Origin: Sphingomonas colocasiae
GTDB lineage: Bacteria; Pseudomonadota; Alphaproteobacteria; Sphingomonadales; Sphingomonadaceae
Length of the DNA: 64,000 nucleotides
Direction: 5' to 3'
Assembly (NCBI RefSeq): GCF_019880585.1
Contig: NZ_JAINVV010000004.1
Location: 682,001 to 746,000, forward strand
The position numbers and the translations under genes are program-made. The notes beneath the pieces were generated by a model that saw only the letters and a program-made list of their open reading frames with translations, made no database searches and was not told the DNA's origin. Every line of letters starts with the position of its first letter. Positions within the stretch are counted from its first letter, which is position 1. Below, in pieces: positions 43,800 to 52,058 of the stretch.

Positions 43800-43949
43800 C
43801 TATTTGTGGTTGGGGCCGCCGGCATAGAAGCCGGCGCGGGTCGCGCGGCCGCCATCGGCAAAGGGCGAATATCCGGAAAAGGCGCTCATCAGGAACAGCG
43901 CGACGACACCGCAGCACCACAGGCCGTACAGGAAGCTGCCCTTGCTCAT
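43800..43949 (-). CDS. 49-residue single-pass membrane microprotein
   Basis: The frame starts MSKGSFLYGLWCCGVVALFL, continues MSAFSGYSPFADGGRATRAG and ends FYAGGPNHK before TAG. It contains one hydrophobic segment (about residues 6-23) with a CC pair and a Gly/Tyr-rich polar tail. The ATG overlaps the stop of the upstream DUF4178 gene (ATGA), and only ten bases separate its stop from the DUF350 start, so it is almost certainly translated. I do not recognise a named family. Its place suggests a subunit of the membrane complex of this operon. Confidence 0.8.
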   Translation of the reverse strand: MSKGSFLYGLWCCGVVALFLMSAFSGYSPFADGGRATRAGFYAGGPNHK

Positions 43950-45271
43950 TCGTCGTCCTCGTCATCGTCGCTGTCGCTGGCGGCGAAGTCGCTTTCGTTC
44001 CGTCGCGCCGTTTCGAAGCTGGCATGGCGCCAGAGCAGGAAACCGATCGGCACGATCACGACGATCAGCGCGAGCCAGAAGTTCGACAGGAAGAAGCCGC
44101 CGGGCGCGATCCTGATATCGAGCGACACCGAGGGTTCGGATCCGCTCCAGCCGTCCGTCGCATAGGAGGATGACGATCCCGATCCGCTCCAGCGGCTCGC
44201 CGACGCGTCGACGACCAGATCATAGGTTCCTGCGGGCACGACCGCGAGCTTGGTGGTCTTGTCGCGGCTGCCTTCGCTCCAGGCGCCGTCCGAATCCCGG
44301 CCTGAATAATGTTCGACCAGGCCATAGGCCTCGTAACTCGCCTGGGTCTTGCGATCGACCAGCGCATAATCGATGTCGACCCACAGATTGTCGATGCCCG
44401 GCGCTTCGGCGCTGATCGTCACGGCCTGGCGCGGTCGCGGCAGCATGATCGGGCCGAAACTCTGGCTGATCGCCTCGCGACCCGGCGTCAGCGCCATGGT
44501 GAAGGCTTGCGGCTCGCCCTTGCGCCCGAACAGGATGATGATGAAAATCAGCGCCGCGAAGGTGATCAGCCCCAGCTTCAGGAAGCTCTTCAGGTTCGCG
44601 CCATAAGGGGAGGGCTGATGCGGCAGCGGCGGCCGTCCGCTGCCCGGCCAGGGCCGGGGCGGATCGACGCCGAAGGCGCGGATCTCCTTGGGCGAGAGCA
44701 GTTCGTTCAGCGTCCAGTTGCGTTCCGATTCATTGCCTTCGAACGACAGCATCGTGCCGGGGCGCACATAGTCCGCCGTCTGGACCTGTTCGCCCGCCGC
44801 GACCCGCCAGTAGAATTCGCCGAGCACATAATCGACCTGCGCGTCGCCGCGGAAGAAGGCGTCATAGGTCTCGCCGTTCACCGACAGCACGCCGTGCGAG
44901 ACATAATCGGGCGTCGCCGTCAGCATCGTGCCGAAGCTCCAGCCGCGACCGTCGGTCGTCAGCCAGCGATAGCCATGATAGGGGTTGAACAGCAGATATT
45001 CTTCCCAGGGATAATATCCGCCCTCCGACCGGCCGAGATAGCCGATCGCTTCCCATTCGACGTCGCGCAGCGTGCCGCGTGTGCCCAGCGGGATGGCGAG
45101 CGCGCGGGCGGCCTCCTGATAGCGCTCGATGATGCGGACGTCGGGATTGGCGACGTCGAGCACGCTGCTGCAATATTGGCAGACGATGGTGACGCTGTAG
45201 CCGGCCGCGCGCATCTCGACGGTGCCGCCGCATGCGGGGCAGGTGATCGCGTTGATCGCGGGATCGCTCAT
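43946..45271 (-). CDS. DUF4178 membrane protein with zinc ribbon (large paralogue)
   Basis: This 441-residue protein begins with a zinc ribbon (CPACGG...CQYCSS), then a DUF4178 domain (about 60-190, GTRGTLRDVEWEAIGYLGRS and WEEYLLFNPYHGYRWL). A transmembrane helix LGLITFAALIFIIILF (about 230-247) is followed by an extracytoplasmic beta-rich part with APGIDNLWVDIDYALVDR, and a second helix (FWLALIVVIVPIGFLLW, about 398-415). The tail is strongly acidic (SDSDDDEDDE). It shares a four-base overlap with the small DUF4178 gene upstream. Function unknown; probably anchored at the inner membrane. Confidence 0.85.
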   Translation of the reverse strand: MSDPAINAITCPACGGTVEMRAAGYSVTIVCQYCSSVLDVANPDVRIIERYQEAARALAIPLGTRGTLRDVEWEAIGYLGRSEGGYYPWEEYLLFNPYHGYRWLTTDGRGWSFGTMLTATPDYVSHGVLSVNGETYDAFFRGDAQVDYVLGEFYWRVAAGEQVQTADYVRPGTMLSFEGNESERNWTLNELLSPKEIRAFGVDPPRPWPGSGRPPLPHQPSPYGANLKSFLKLGLITFAALIFIIILFGRKGEPQAFTMALTPGREAISQSFGPIMLPRPRQAVTISAEAPGIDNLWVDIDYALVDRKTQASYEAYGLVEHYSGRDSDGAWSEGSRDKTTKLAVVPAGTYDLVVDASASRWSGSGSSSSYATDGWSGSEPSVSLDIRIAPGGFFLSNFWLALIVVIVPIGFLLWRHASFETARRNESDFAASDSDDDEDDE

Positions 45272-45939
45272 GCGGCGAAGCTCGGGATCGTCCAGCCGTC
45301 GAGCGCGCGCAGGTCTTGCGGATGCAGTTCGGCGAGCGTCACATAGCGGCCGGTGTAGAGCGATGCTTCGGTGCCGTCATGCTGGAAGCTGGCGCAGGCG
45401 CCGGTGTTCGAACGGAAATCGACGCTCTTCACCTTCCAGCCGGCGGGCGCGGTGAACGGCAGTTCCCCTTCGCACGCGATGCAGACCGCGTCCTTGATGT
45501 CGGCGACCTGATAGTCGATCCCGTCGATCATGGCCTTGTCGCCGATCGTCGCGTCGCCGCCCTTGGCCAGGCGGGAGACGACGCGGGCGAGCGATCCCTC
45601 CAGCGGCTTTTCGAACAGCAGCATGAACTGCCCCATCGCCTCGCCAAGCCAGGCGTCGCGCCCATCGGCGAACAGCAGCAGCCATTCGTTCCACGCCCCG
45701 TCGCTCCAGCCCCAGCGGACGCGGCCGATCACGTCGAAACCCTGCCCGTCGAAACGGCCGCGCGTGCCGATCCGGATCGGGCTGACGTCGAACGGCAGCA
45801 CCGCCATTTCGCCGGCGGCGCGCACGCCATCGTCGATGCGGGTGACGGCGGTGCGGCAATAGTCGCACACCTTCACCGGCAGCGCCGGCGAACGGAACAC
45901 GACCTCCGCGCCGCAATTCGGGCAGTTGACGCTCAGCAT
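45268..45939 (-). CDS. DUF4178 protein with zinc ribbon (small paralogue)
   Basis: This 223-residue soluble protein starts with a zinc ribbon (CPNCGA...CDYCRT) and contains a DUF4178 domain with RIGTRGRFDGQGFDVIGRVR and WNEWLLLFADGRDAWLGEAM, the same plan as the first half of the next gene. No membrane helix. The start is seven bases after the SPFH gene stop. Tandem DUF4178 genes are a conserved trait of this operon type. Function unknown. Confidence 0.86.
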   Translation of the reverse strand: MLSVNCPNCGAEVVFRSPALPVKVCDYCRTAVTRIDDGVRAAGEMAVLPFDVSPIRIGTRGRFDGQGFDVIGRVRWGWSDGAWNEWLLLFADGRDAWLGEAMGQFMLLFEKPLEGSLARVVSRLAKGGDATIGDKAMIDGIDYQVADIKDAVCIACEGELPFTAPAGWKVKSVDFRSNTGACASFQHDGTEASLYTGRYVTLAELHPQDLRALDGWTIPSFAA

Positions 45940-45946
45940 CGCCGCG

Positions 45947-46942
45947 TCAGCGGATCCGGCCCAGCAACTCCGCCTTTTTCGCGTCGAACTCCGCCTGGGT
46001 GATCGCGCCGATGGTCAGCAGCTTGTGCAGCTTTTCGACCAGCGCGAACGGATCCTCGGCGGGAGCCGCCGGTGCTGCTGGCTGTGCAGTGGCGCCGAGT
46101 GCGCCCGCCATGGTCTGGCCGAGCGCGAGGCCGGCCGCGGCGCCTGCGCCGATACCGGCCAGGCCGCCGGATTGCGCTGCCGCGGTTTCCAGCGCTTCGG
46201 CCGCCTGGAATTTGGCATAGCGATCGAGATCGCCGAGCACGCGCATCGAACTGCCCTTGTCGAGATGTTTCTGCACCTCTTCGGGCAAGGACAGGCTTTC
46301 GACGAAGAAGCTGCCGACTTTCAGGCCCCATTGTTCAAATGCGGGCGTCACTGCCGTCTTGAGCGCGTCGGAAAATGCGGCCTGGTTGGCGGCGAGGTCG
46401 AGGAATGGCTTGCCGCTGCCGCCCAGGCCGGTCGCGATCGCCGTGGCGATGGCCGCGCGCAGCTGCGGCTCGACATCGGCGGTGGTCAGGCGCTCGAGTG
46501 TCCCGACCAGCTTGTGCAAAAAGGCCGGCACCGCATCGACGCTGAAGGAATAGTTGCCGAAAGCGCGGATGCGCAACGGGCCAAGTTCGGGGTCGCGCAA
46601 GGTCACCGGCTGGGCGGTGCCCCATTTCAGATTGATCTGTTCCCTGAGCGAGAAGAAGTAAACATCGGACTTGAATGGTGAATCGAATGCCTTGTCCCAA
46701 TTGGCGAGCGAAGTCAGGACCGGGAGTGTCGCGGTGGTCAGCTTGTACAGGCCAGGGCCGAACGTGTCCGCGATCTTGCCTTCATTGTAGAAGACGGCGA
46801 CCTGGCCCTCGCGCACCGTCAGTTGCGCGCCGTTCTGGATCTCGCGGTCCTGCATCGGATAGCGCCAGGCAAGCAGGCCCGGTTCATCCATCCAGTCGAT
46901 GACGTCGACGAACTGTTTCGACAGAAAATCAAGCACGCCCAT
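45947..46942 (-). CDS. SPFH/band-7 domain protein with C-terminal SHOCT domain
   Basis: This 331-residue protein has an N-terminal SPFH-like (virion-core-protein/YdjI-type) region, about 10-220, with LTVREGQVAVFYNEGKIADT and FGPGLYKLTTATLPVLTSL. Next is a helical part and an Ala/Gly-rich stretch (GIGAGAAAGLALGQTMAGAL). It ends in a SHOCT motif (EKLHKLLTIGAITQAEFDAK). No signal peptide is seen. ATG 46942 is chosen because GAGGGG lies nine bases upstream. SPFH proteins scaffold membrane microdomains; as first gene it probably recruits the DUF4178/DUF350 products. Confidence 0.87.
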   Translation of the reverse strand: MGVLDFLSKQFVDVIDWMDEPGLLAWRYPMQDREIQNGAQLTVREGQVAVFYNEGKIADTFGPGLYKLTTATLPVLTSLANWDKAFDSPFKSDVYFFSLREQINLKWGTAQPVTLRDPELGPLRIRAFGNYSFSVDAVPAFLHKLVGTLERLTTADVEPQLRAAIATAIATGLGGSGKPFLDLAANQAAFSDALKTAVTPAFEQWGLKVGSFFVESLSLPEEVQKHLDKGSSMRVLGDLDRYAKFQAAEALETAAAQSGGLAGIGAGAAAGLALGQTMAGALGATAQPAAPAAPAEDPFALVEKLHKLLTIGAITQAEFDAKKAELLGRIR

Positions 46943-47018
46943 GCCACTGTTCCCCTCTAGGTCCGCCATGGATCATAGAGCCGCGCGGCGCGCAGAAAAG
47001 GGGAAACCGTCGTATCTC

Positions 47019-48035
47019 TCAAGGCGTCGTCGCTATGCGCCTGATCACCTGCTCCAGGCCGGAGGTCACGCGGGCGAGCCGCTGATAATCGAGCTTGTCG
47101 GGCGTATCGGCGGTGGTGTGATAATAGGGATAGCGGAACGGCGCGGTGTCGGTGACCATCAGCGCCGGCGCGCCGATCTGCGCGAAGGACCAATGGTCCG
47201 ACCAGTCGATCCCCTGGACGATGCCGGGGGCGGTGCCGCCTTCGCTCGGGAACTGCGCTGTTTCACGAAACAGGCGGACCGTTTCCCGCACGAAGCCGCG
47301 CGACGACACAAGCCCGACAAAGGCGACGAAATCCCCCCTGGCCGGATATAGCAGGTCGAGCGGTGGCGGATAATGCTGGCTGCGATCTCGATCGCTGTAG
47401 AAGCCCAGCGTTTCGAGCGAGATCATGCCCCGGATCCGTTCACCCGAGCTTTGCAGGCGCCGGGCATAGACAAGGCTGCCCATATGATTGCCCTTGAAAT
47501 AGGGCGGTTCCTCATTGACGAACAGCACCAGCCGGATGCGAAGCGCCGCCTTCCCCTGAAGGTCGGACAGGTTTCGCGCGAGCTCGATCACGGCTGCGCT
47601 GCCCGATCCATTGTCGTTGGCGCCGGGCGCGTCGCGATGGCTGTCGTAATGCGCGCCGATCACGAGCGTTTCGGCATCGGGCCTGGCGGGCGCGATCACC
47701 ACTTCGATGTTGCGGGCTGTGCGCCCGCGAACGGCGAAGGGCTGGCGGTGCACGGCATGGCCCTGCGCGGCGAGCGTCGCCTCGATATGGCGGGCGACGC
47801 GCTCGAGCTCGGCGGGGTGGGCAAGATTGTGCGGCCGTGCGCCGATCGCCTGCACATGCCCGCGAAGCCGTTCGGCGAGAGCCTCTTGCGCGGATGTCAG
47901 CGGCGGCAAGGGCGCGCGATATGATTGGCCGGGGACCGCGGTTGCCCGGAATATGCCGGCGACGGGCAGGGTGAAGACCAGCAGGATCGCAACCAGGATC
48001 GCGCCCTTGATCCAGCGATCGTCGATCCTCTCCAT
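47019..48035 (-). CDS. M28 family zinc metallopeptidase (aminopeptidase-like)
   Basis: This 338-residue protein has an N-terminal membrane anchor (GAILVAILLVFTLPVAGIF) and an M28 di-zinc peptidase domain: LVIGAHYDSHRDAPGANDNG with metal-binding His and Asp, FVNEEPPYF with catalytic Glu-Glu, and YYHTTADTPDKLDY with the last His. It probably acts in the periplasm as an aminopeptidase. ATG 48035 (ERIDDRW) is preferred to the GTG at 48062. It lies 76 bases upstream of the SPFH gene on the same strand; cotranscription is possible but not shown. Confidence 0.9.
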   Translation of the reverse strand: MERIDDRWIKGAILVAILLVFTLPVAGIFRATAVPGQSYRAPLPPLTSAQEALAERLRGHVQAIGARPHNLAHPAELERVARHIEATLAAQGHAVHRQPFAVRGRTARNIEVVIAPARPDAETLVIGAHYDSHRDAPGANDNGSGSAAVIELARNLSDLQGKAALRIRLVLFVNEEPPYFKGNHMGSLVYARRLQSSGERIRGMISLETLGFYSDRDRSQHYPPPLDLLYPARGDFVAFVGLVSSRGFVRETVRLFRETAQFPSEGGTAPGIVQGIDWSDHWSFAQIGAPALMVTDTAPFRYPYYHTTADTPDKLDYQRLARVTSGLEQVIRRIATTP

Positions 48036-48205
48036 TGCTCCCCCATCGCCGCTTCCGGACACTTCTATCGCTTTCGATCGGTCGAGGCCATTGTCGAGGC
48101 GGACCGGGCACGCTAAGGGCGCAGTCGCCGAGAGCTCAGCGGAGCCCGATTTGCGGCATTGGTGACGACGCGGGCCATAGCATTACCGCGCGAGCATGAG
48201 AGACC

Positions 48206-49918
48206 ATGAGCTTCGACACTCTTCCAGCACTCCTTTCGGAGGCGCTTACCGCCCGTGGCTATGCCGCGCCCACGCCCGTCCAGGCCGCCGTGCTCGAACC
48301 CGAGGCGGACGGGCGCGACCTGATCGTCTCCGCGCAGACCGGATCGGGCAAGACCGTCGCATTCGGCCTCGCCATGGCGCCGCAGATGCTGACCGAGGAG
48401 GGCAGGGCGCCGCCGGCCGGCGCGCCGCGCGCGCTGATCATCGCGCCGACGCGCGAACTGGCGCTGCAGGTCAGCCGGGAGCTGATCTGGCTCTATGGCA
48501 AGGCCGGCGCATGGATCGCCACCTGTGTCGGCGGCATGGACGCGTCGAAGGAACGCCGCAACCTGGCGCAGGGCGCGCATATCGTGGTCGGCACGCCGGG
48601 CCGCCTGCGCGACCATCTGGAACGTGGTGCGCTCGACCTGTCCGCGATCTCGGTCGCCGTGCTCGACGAGGCGGACGAGATGCTCGACATGGGGTTCCGC
48701 GAGGATCTGGAGGAACTTCTCGACGCGACACCGGAAACGCGCCGGACCCTGCTGTTCTCTGCCACCATGCCCAAGCCGATCGTGGCGCTGGCGCGGCGCT
48801 ACCAGCGCGACGCGCTGCGCATCTCCACCGTCGGCACCGATCGCGGCCATGGCGATATCAGCTATCAGGCGATGGCGGTCGCGCCGTCGGACATCGAGAA
48901 TGTCGTCGTCAACCTGCTGCGCTATCACGAGGCGGAAACGGCGATGCTGTTCTGCGCGACGCGCGACAATGTCCGCCATCTCCACGCCAGCCTGATCGAA
49001 CGCGGTTTCGCCGCCGTCGCATTGTCCGGCGAGCATAGCCAGAGCGAGCGCAATCATGCGCTGCAGGCGTTGCGCGATCGCCGCGCGCGCGTTTGCGTCG
49101 CGACCGACGTGGCCGCGCGCGGCATCGACCTGCCGACGCTGTCTCTCGTCATCCATGTCGAGATTCCGCGTGACGCCGAAACGCTGCAGCACCGCTCGGG
49201 CCGGACCGGGCGTGCGGGCAAGAAGGGCACCGCGATCCTGATCGTGCCCTATCCGCGCCGCCGCCGCGTCGATTCGATGCTGCGCGGCGCGCGGATCGAG
49301 GCGGAATGGACGAACCCGCCGACCGCCGCGGACATCCGCACGGCGGATCGCCAGCGGCTGCTCGATCTGCTGCTCCAGCCCGTCGAAGCCGATGACGAGG
49401 ATCGCGAAGTGGCGTTGAAGCTGCTCGCCGAGCGTTCGCCCGAGGAGATCGCCACCGCGCTGGTGCGCGTCCATCGCGCGCGCATGCCCCAGCCCGAGGA
49501 ACTGGTGGAGGCGAGCGCGGGGCCGCCCAAATCGGAAGGGCCGCGTCCGGGTTTCGAGGATACGGTGTGGTTCCGCATGGATGTCGGCCGCCGCCAGAAT
49601 GCCGATGCGCGCTGGCTGCTGCCTTTGCTGTGCCGGCGTGGGCACATCACGCGCAGCGAGGTGGGCGCGATCCGCATCGCCGCCAACGAGACGATGGTCG
49701 AGGTGCAGCGCGCCGTCGCCGCGCGGTTCGCCGATGCGGTCAAGCGGACCGCCGGCAGTGACGAAGACGGCGCCAGCGTGCGCATCGAGCCCATGCATGG
49801 CAGCCCGCGCGAAGCCGCCAAGCGCAACCGGGCCGGCCCCGCGCCGGTGCGCCACGCGCCCAAGCCGTTCCGCAAGGGGCCGGGCCACAAGCCGAAAGGT
49901 CATCGGCCGGGGCGTTGA
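48206..49918 (+). CDS. DEAD/DEAH-box RNA helicase with DbpA-type RNA-binding domain
   Basis: This 570-residue helicase has the Q motif region (GYAAPTPVQAAVL), Walker A SAQTGSGKTVAF, APTRELALQV, DEAD motif VLDEADEMLD, SAT motif LFSATMP and the motif VI HRSGRTGRAG. A C-terminal DbpA-like RRM lies at about 460-530 (WFRMDVGRRQNADARWLLPL), followed by a basic tail (KPFRKGPGHKPKGHRPG). Likely in ribosome assembly or cold-adapted RNA remodelling, as for CsdA/DeaD. Monocistronic and divergent from the M28 gene. Confidence 0.94.
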   Translation: MSFDTLPALLSEALTARGYAAPTPVQAAVLEPEADGRDLIVSAQTGSGKTVAFGLAMAPQMLTEEGRAPPAGAPRALIIAPTRELALQVSRELIWLYGKAGAWIATCVGGMDASKERRNLAQGAHIVVGTPGRLRDHLERGALDLSAISVAVLDEADEMLDMGFREDLEELLDATPETRRTLLFSATMPKPIVALARRYQRDALRISTVGTDRGHGDISYQAMAVAPSDIENVVVNLLRYHEAETAMLFCATRDNVRHLHASLIERGFAAVALSGEHSQSERNHALQALRDRRARVCVATDVAARGIDLPTLSLVIHVEIPRDAETLQHRSGRTGRAGKKGTAILIVPYPRRRRVDSMLRGARIEAEWTNPPTAADIRTADRQRLLDLLLQPVEADDEDREVALKLLAERSPEEIATALVRVHRARMPQPEELVEASAGPPKSEGPRPGFEDTVWFRMDVGRRQNADARWLLPLLCRRGHITRSEVGAIRIAANETMVEVQRAVAARFADAVKRTAGSDEDGASVRIEPMHGSPREAAKRNRAGPAPVRHAPKPFRKGPGHKPKGHRPGR

Positions 49919-49927
49919 GGCGAACGC

Positions 49928-49968
49928 CTCTCCCGTCGCTCCAGCGAAAGCCGGGGCGACGGCAAGAA
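49928..49968. repeat. CCAGCGAAAGC-type short palindrome
   Basis: CGTCGCTCCAGCGAAAGCCG followed by GGGCGACG forms an imperfect hairpin between the convergent helicase and methyltransferase stops. Same family as 25850-25936. Confidence 0.6.
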
Positions 49969-49976
49969 TGCACCCG

Positions 49977-50741
49977 TTATCTCGGCTTGCGGAACCGGTA
50001 GAGGAACCGGTCGGTCTTGCCGCGCACGGCCGGATCGAACACCAGCTTGCCATGATCGTCGGCGGGATTGGCGAGCAGTGGGCTTTCCGCTTCGAGCACG
50101 AAGCCGGCCGCCTTGAAATCGGCCTTCACCGTCGCCGGATCGATGCGGTGGAGCTTGTCGACGACCGCGCGGGTATCGCCCGCTGGGCCGACATGATCGA
50201 TGATGCCCACCACCCCGCCCGGCTTGGTCGCGGCATAGAGCGTCTTGAGGAACGCCGCCGGATCGGTGCGCGGAATCTTGTATTTCTCCGATTCCCAATA
50301 GAGATCGTGATAGCTGAGATTGATGATCACGAAATCGAAGCTGCCGGGCTTCGAGGCGAACGACTCGAACGGATAGCGGACGAAATTCACATCGGGCCGG
50401 CGGGCGACCAGCGCGTCCCATTTCTTGATCTCGTCCGGCGCGGTGTAGAATTGATTGGGTTCAAAGGCGGTCACCTTGCCTTTCGGGCCGACCGCATTGG
50501 CGATGATCTCCGCCCAATAGCCCGATCCCGTCATGATGTCGGCGGCGGACATGCCTTGCTTCAAGCCGAGAAAGGCGAGCGTTTCGGCGGGTTTTCGGCT
50601 CGTGTCGAGTGCGATCGCCTCCGCCGGCCGGCCGGCCCTGGCGACGGCGGCTGCCAGGTCGGGCTTGGCGGGGGCGGCGGATACCGGAACGGAAAGCCAG
50701 GCGGCCGCGCCGACGAGCGCGGTCAGGATGAAGCGACGCAT
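49977..50741 (-). CDS. Exported class I SAM-dependent methyltransferase
   Basis: This 254-residue protein has a Sec signal peptide (RFILTALVGAAAWLSVPVSA) and a Rossmann methyltransferase fold: LGLKQGMSAADIMTGSGYWA as motif I, VTAFEPNQFY, DFVIINLSYHDLYW and PGGVVGIIDHVG. Many proteobacteria carry this family of predicted periplasmic methyltransferases, yet SAM is normally cytosolic, so the real location or cofactor is puzzling. Substrate unknown. It is monocistronic. Confidence 0.86.
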   Translation of the reverse strand: MRRFILTALVGAAAWLSVPVSAAPAKPDLAAAVARAGRPAEAIALDTSRKPAETLAFLGLKQGMSAADIMTGSGYWAEIIANAVGPKGKVTAFEPNQFYTAPDEIKKWDALVARRPDVNFVRYPFESFASKPGSFDFVIINLSYHDLYWESEKYKIPRTDPAAFLKTLYAATKPGGVVGIIDHVGPAGDTRAVVDKLHRIDPATVKADFKAAGFVLEAESPLLANPADDHGKLVFDPAVRGKTDRFLYRFRKPR

Positions 50742-50905
50742 GTCAGATCCCCTTGATTGCGTATTCCACCGTTTGCTGTCGTATCGTTCTTGCGGATAAC
50801 CGGTTTCCGCTTTCCCGCACGATGCTTCGGGATCATGCGCCCGCGCAGGCGGCGGCTCAATCCGCGCGGCCGACGGTGGTCGAACCGCGCGCGAGGTTCA
50901 TCGAA

Positions 50906-51487
50906 TCAGTCCGCCGCCGCGCGCAGGAATTCGACATGGAAGGCGACGGCGCCGATCGGCTCGACATGGTGGCGGATCGAGGGTTCGACGATCCCGGGCG
51001 CGCGATCGGGGGTCAGGATGATATCGGCTGGCATCCGCCGCGGATCGGTGATCGTATAACGCAGCTTGCCGCTGGCCACGTGGATCAGTCCCCAGGTGCC
51101 GGGCTTGGTGTCGTGATCGGCCAGCAGCGCCGGCGGCACGCTGGTTTCGGAGAAATCGGGCGTGCGGCGATAGGGTAGAAGGCCGTCCGGAAGCGCGTCC
51201 GGATTGGTGGCTCGCGCGGGCGATCCGGCGGATGTCGCGCGCGTCACCTGCTCGTCATGGCCGCTCTTGTCGCTGAAGAAGGCGGCGGCGAACAGGCCGC
51301 ATCCCAGCAGCACGGACACGAAGACGCCGCCGATCGTCGCCACGACCATGTGGACGGTCAGCGGGCCGAACAGCGACAGATACCAGAGCGCCCCCACGGT
51401 CATGACGATGCCGGCGATGCCGATCAGCTTCATCATCCGGCGGAAATCGGCACGGGCGCTGTCGCGGCTGGTCGATGCGGTCGTCAT
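50906..51487 (-). CDS. Membrane protein fused to a DUF1971 (YeaR/TehB-like) domain
   Basis: This 193-residue protein has two N-terminal hydrophobic helices (LIGIAGIVMTVGALWYLSLF and MVVATIGGVFVSVLLGCGLF). The C-terminal cupin-like DUF1971 domain has LPYRRTPDFSETSVPPALL, TWGLIHVASGKLRYTI and EPSIRHHVEPIGAVAFHVEF. Stand-alone DUF1971 proteins (YeaR) are nitrate/NO-induced in E. coli. ATG 51487 starts 24 bases after the truncated haemoglobin stop, so the pair is an operon, in line with nitrosative stress. The fusion is notable. Confidence 0.85.
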   Translation of the reverse strand: MTTASTSRDSARADFRRMMKLIGIAGIVMTVGALWYLSLFGPLTVHMVVATIGGVFVSVLLGCGLFAAAFFSDKSGHDEQVTRATSAGSPARATNPDALPDGLLPYRRTPDFSETSVPPALLADHDTKPGTWGLIHVASGKLRYTITDPRRMPADIILTPDRAPGIVEPSIRHHVEPIGAVAFHVEFLRAAAD

Positions 51488-51511
51488 GGCAGGATCCCTT
51501 TCGATAGGCAA

Positions 51512-51913
51512 TCAGGCGGTTGCCTGTCGTGCGGGCGGGTCGAGACGAAAGAACAGGGCGAGTTGCAGGCTCTCCGCGATGCGCGCGGCCTTGGCCTGCA
51601 GCGCCGCTGCATCATCGTGCGGCATGTGCCTGTCGGTGATCTCGGCCCAGAGCGTCAGCCATCGTCCGAACATCTCCGGCGTGATCGTATCGCGATGCGC
51701 GAGATGAGCGCGCATCGGATTACCCTTGTAGCGTCCGCTGGCGAGCATGACCGACGACCAGAAAGCAGTCAGCGTTTCGAGATGCGCCGGCCAGTCGTGT
51801 ACCACGCCATCGAACACCGGCCCGAGCACGGGATCCAGCCTGACCCGATCGTAGAAAAGCGGGATCAGCCGGCCCAGTGCCTCTTCATCGATCTCGGATG
51901 TTGCGATCATCAT
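51512..51913 (-). CDS. Group III truncated haemoglobin
   Basis: This 133-residue globin has the 2-over-2 pattern LIPLFYDRVRLDPVLGPVFD, HLETLTAFWSSVMLAS with a conserved Trp, YKGNPMRAHL, with the proximal His in the following region, and FGRWLTLWAEI. Such proteins handle NO or oxygen. ATG 51913 is taken as start because two dyads (51925-51945, 51961-51983) lie just upstream; a start at 51928 would fall inside the first dyad. It forms an operon with the DUF1971 protein. Confidence 0.88.
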   Translation of the reverse strand: MMIATSEIDEEALGRLIPLFYDRVRLDPVLGPVFDGVVHDWPAHLETLTAFWSSVMLASGRYKGNPMRAHLAHRDTITPEMFGRWLTLWAEITDRHMPHDDAAALQAKAARIAESLQLALFFRLDPPARQATA

Positions 51914-51924
51914 CGGCTCACTAA

Positions 51925-51983
51925 ACATGCTGCTAAAATGCATGTATAGGGCGGGCTTTAAAGATGCAAGAAAAATACATCTA
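51925..51983 (-). promoter_or_regulatory. Tandem dyads, NsrR-like, upstream of truncated haemoglobin
   Basis: The distal site on the plus strand reads AAGATGCAAGA-A-AAATACATCTA (51961-51983). It is close to the 11-1-11 consensus of the NO sensor NsrR (AAGATGC...GCATCTT). The proximal site pairs ACATGC (51925-51930) with GCATGT (51940-51945). Both lie before a gene whose product fits NO defence. No Rrf2-family regulator gene is in the window. Confidence 0.6.
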
Positions 51984-52030
51984 TCGGGCGTGAGGGAGAT
52001 GATGCGAGATGCGCCTGGCCACGCTGGTTA

Positions 52031-52055
52031 CGCGTCGGGGCCGCGTGTGGCCCCC
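52031..52055 (-). terminator. GC hairpin downstream of mucR
   Basis: GGGGCC and GGCCCC pair around GCGTGT, 10 to 30 bases past the mucR stop. No U-tract follows, so this is at most a weak or Rho-assisted terminator. Confidence 0.4.
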
Positions 52056-52058
52056 CGG

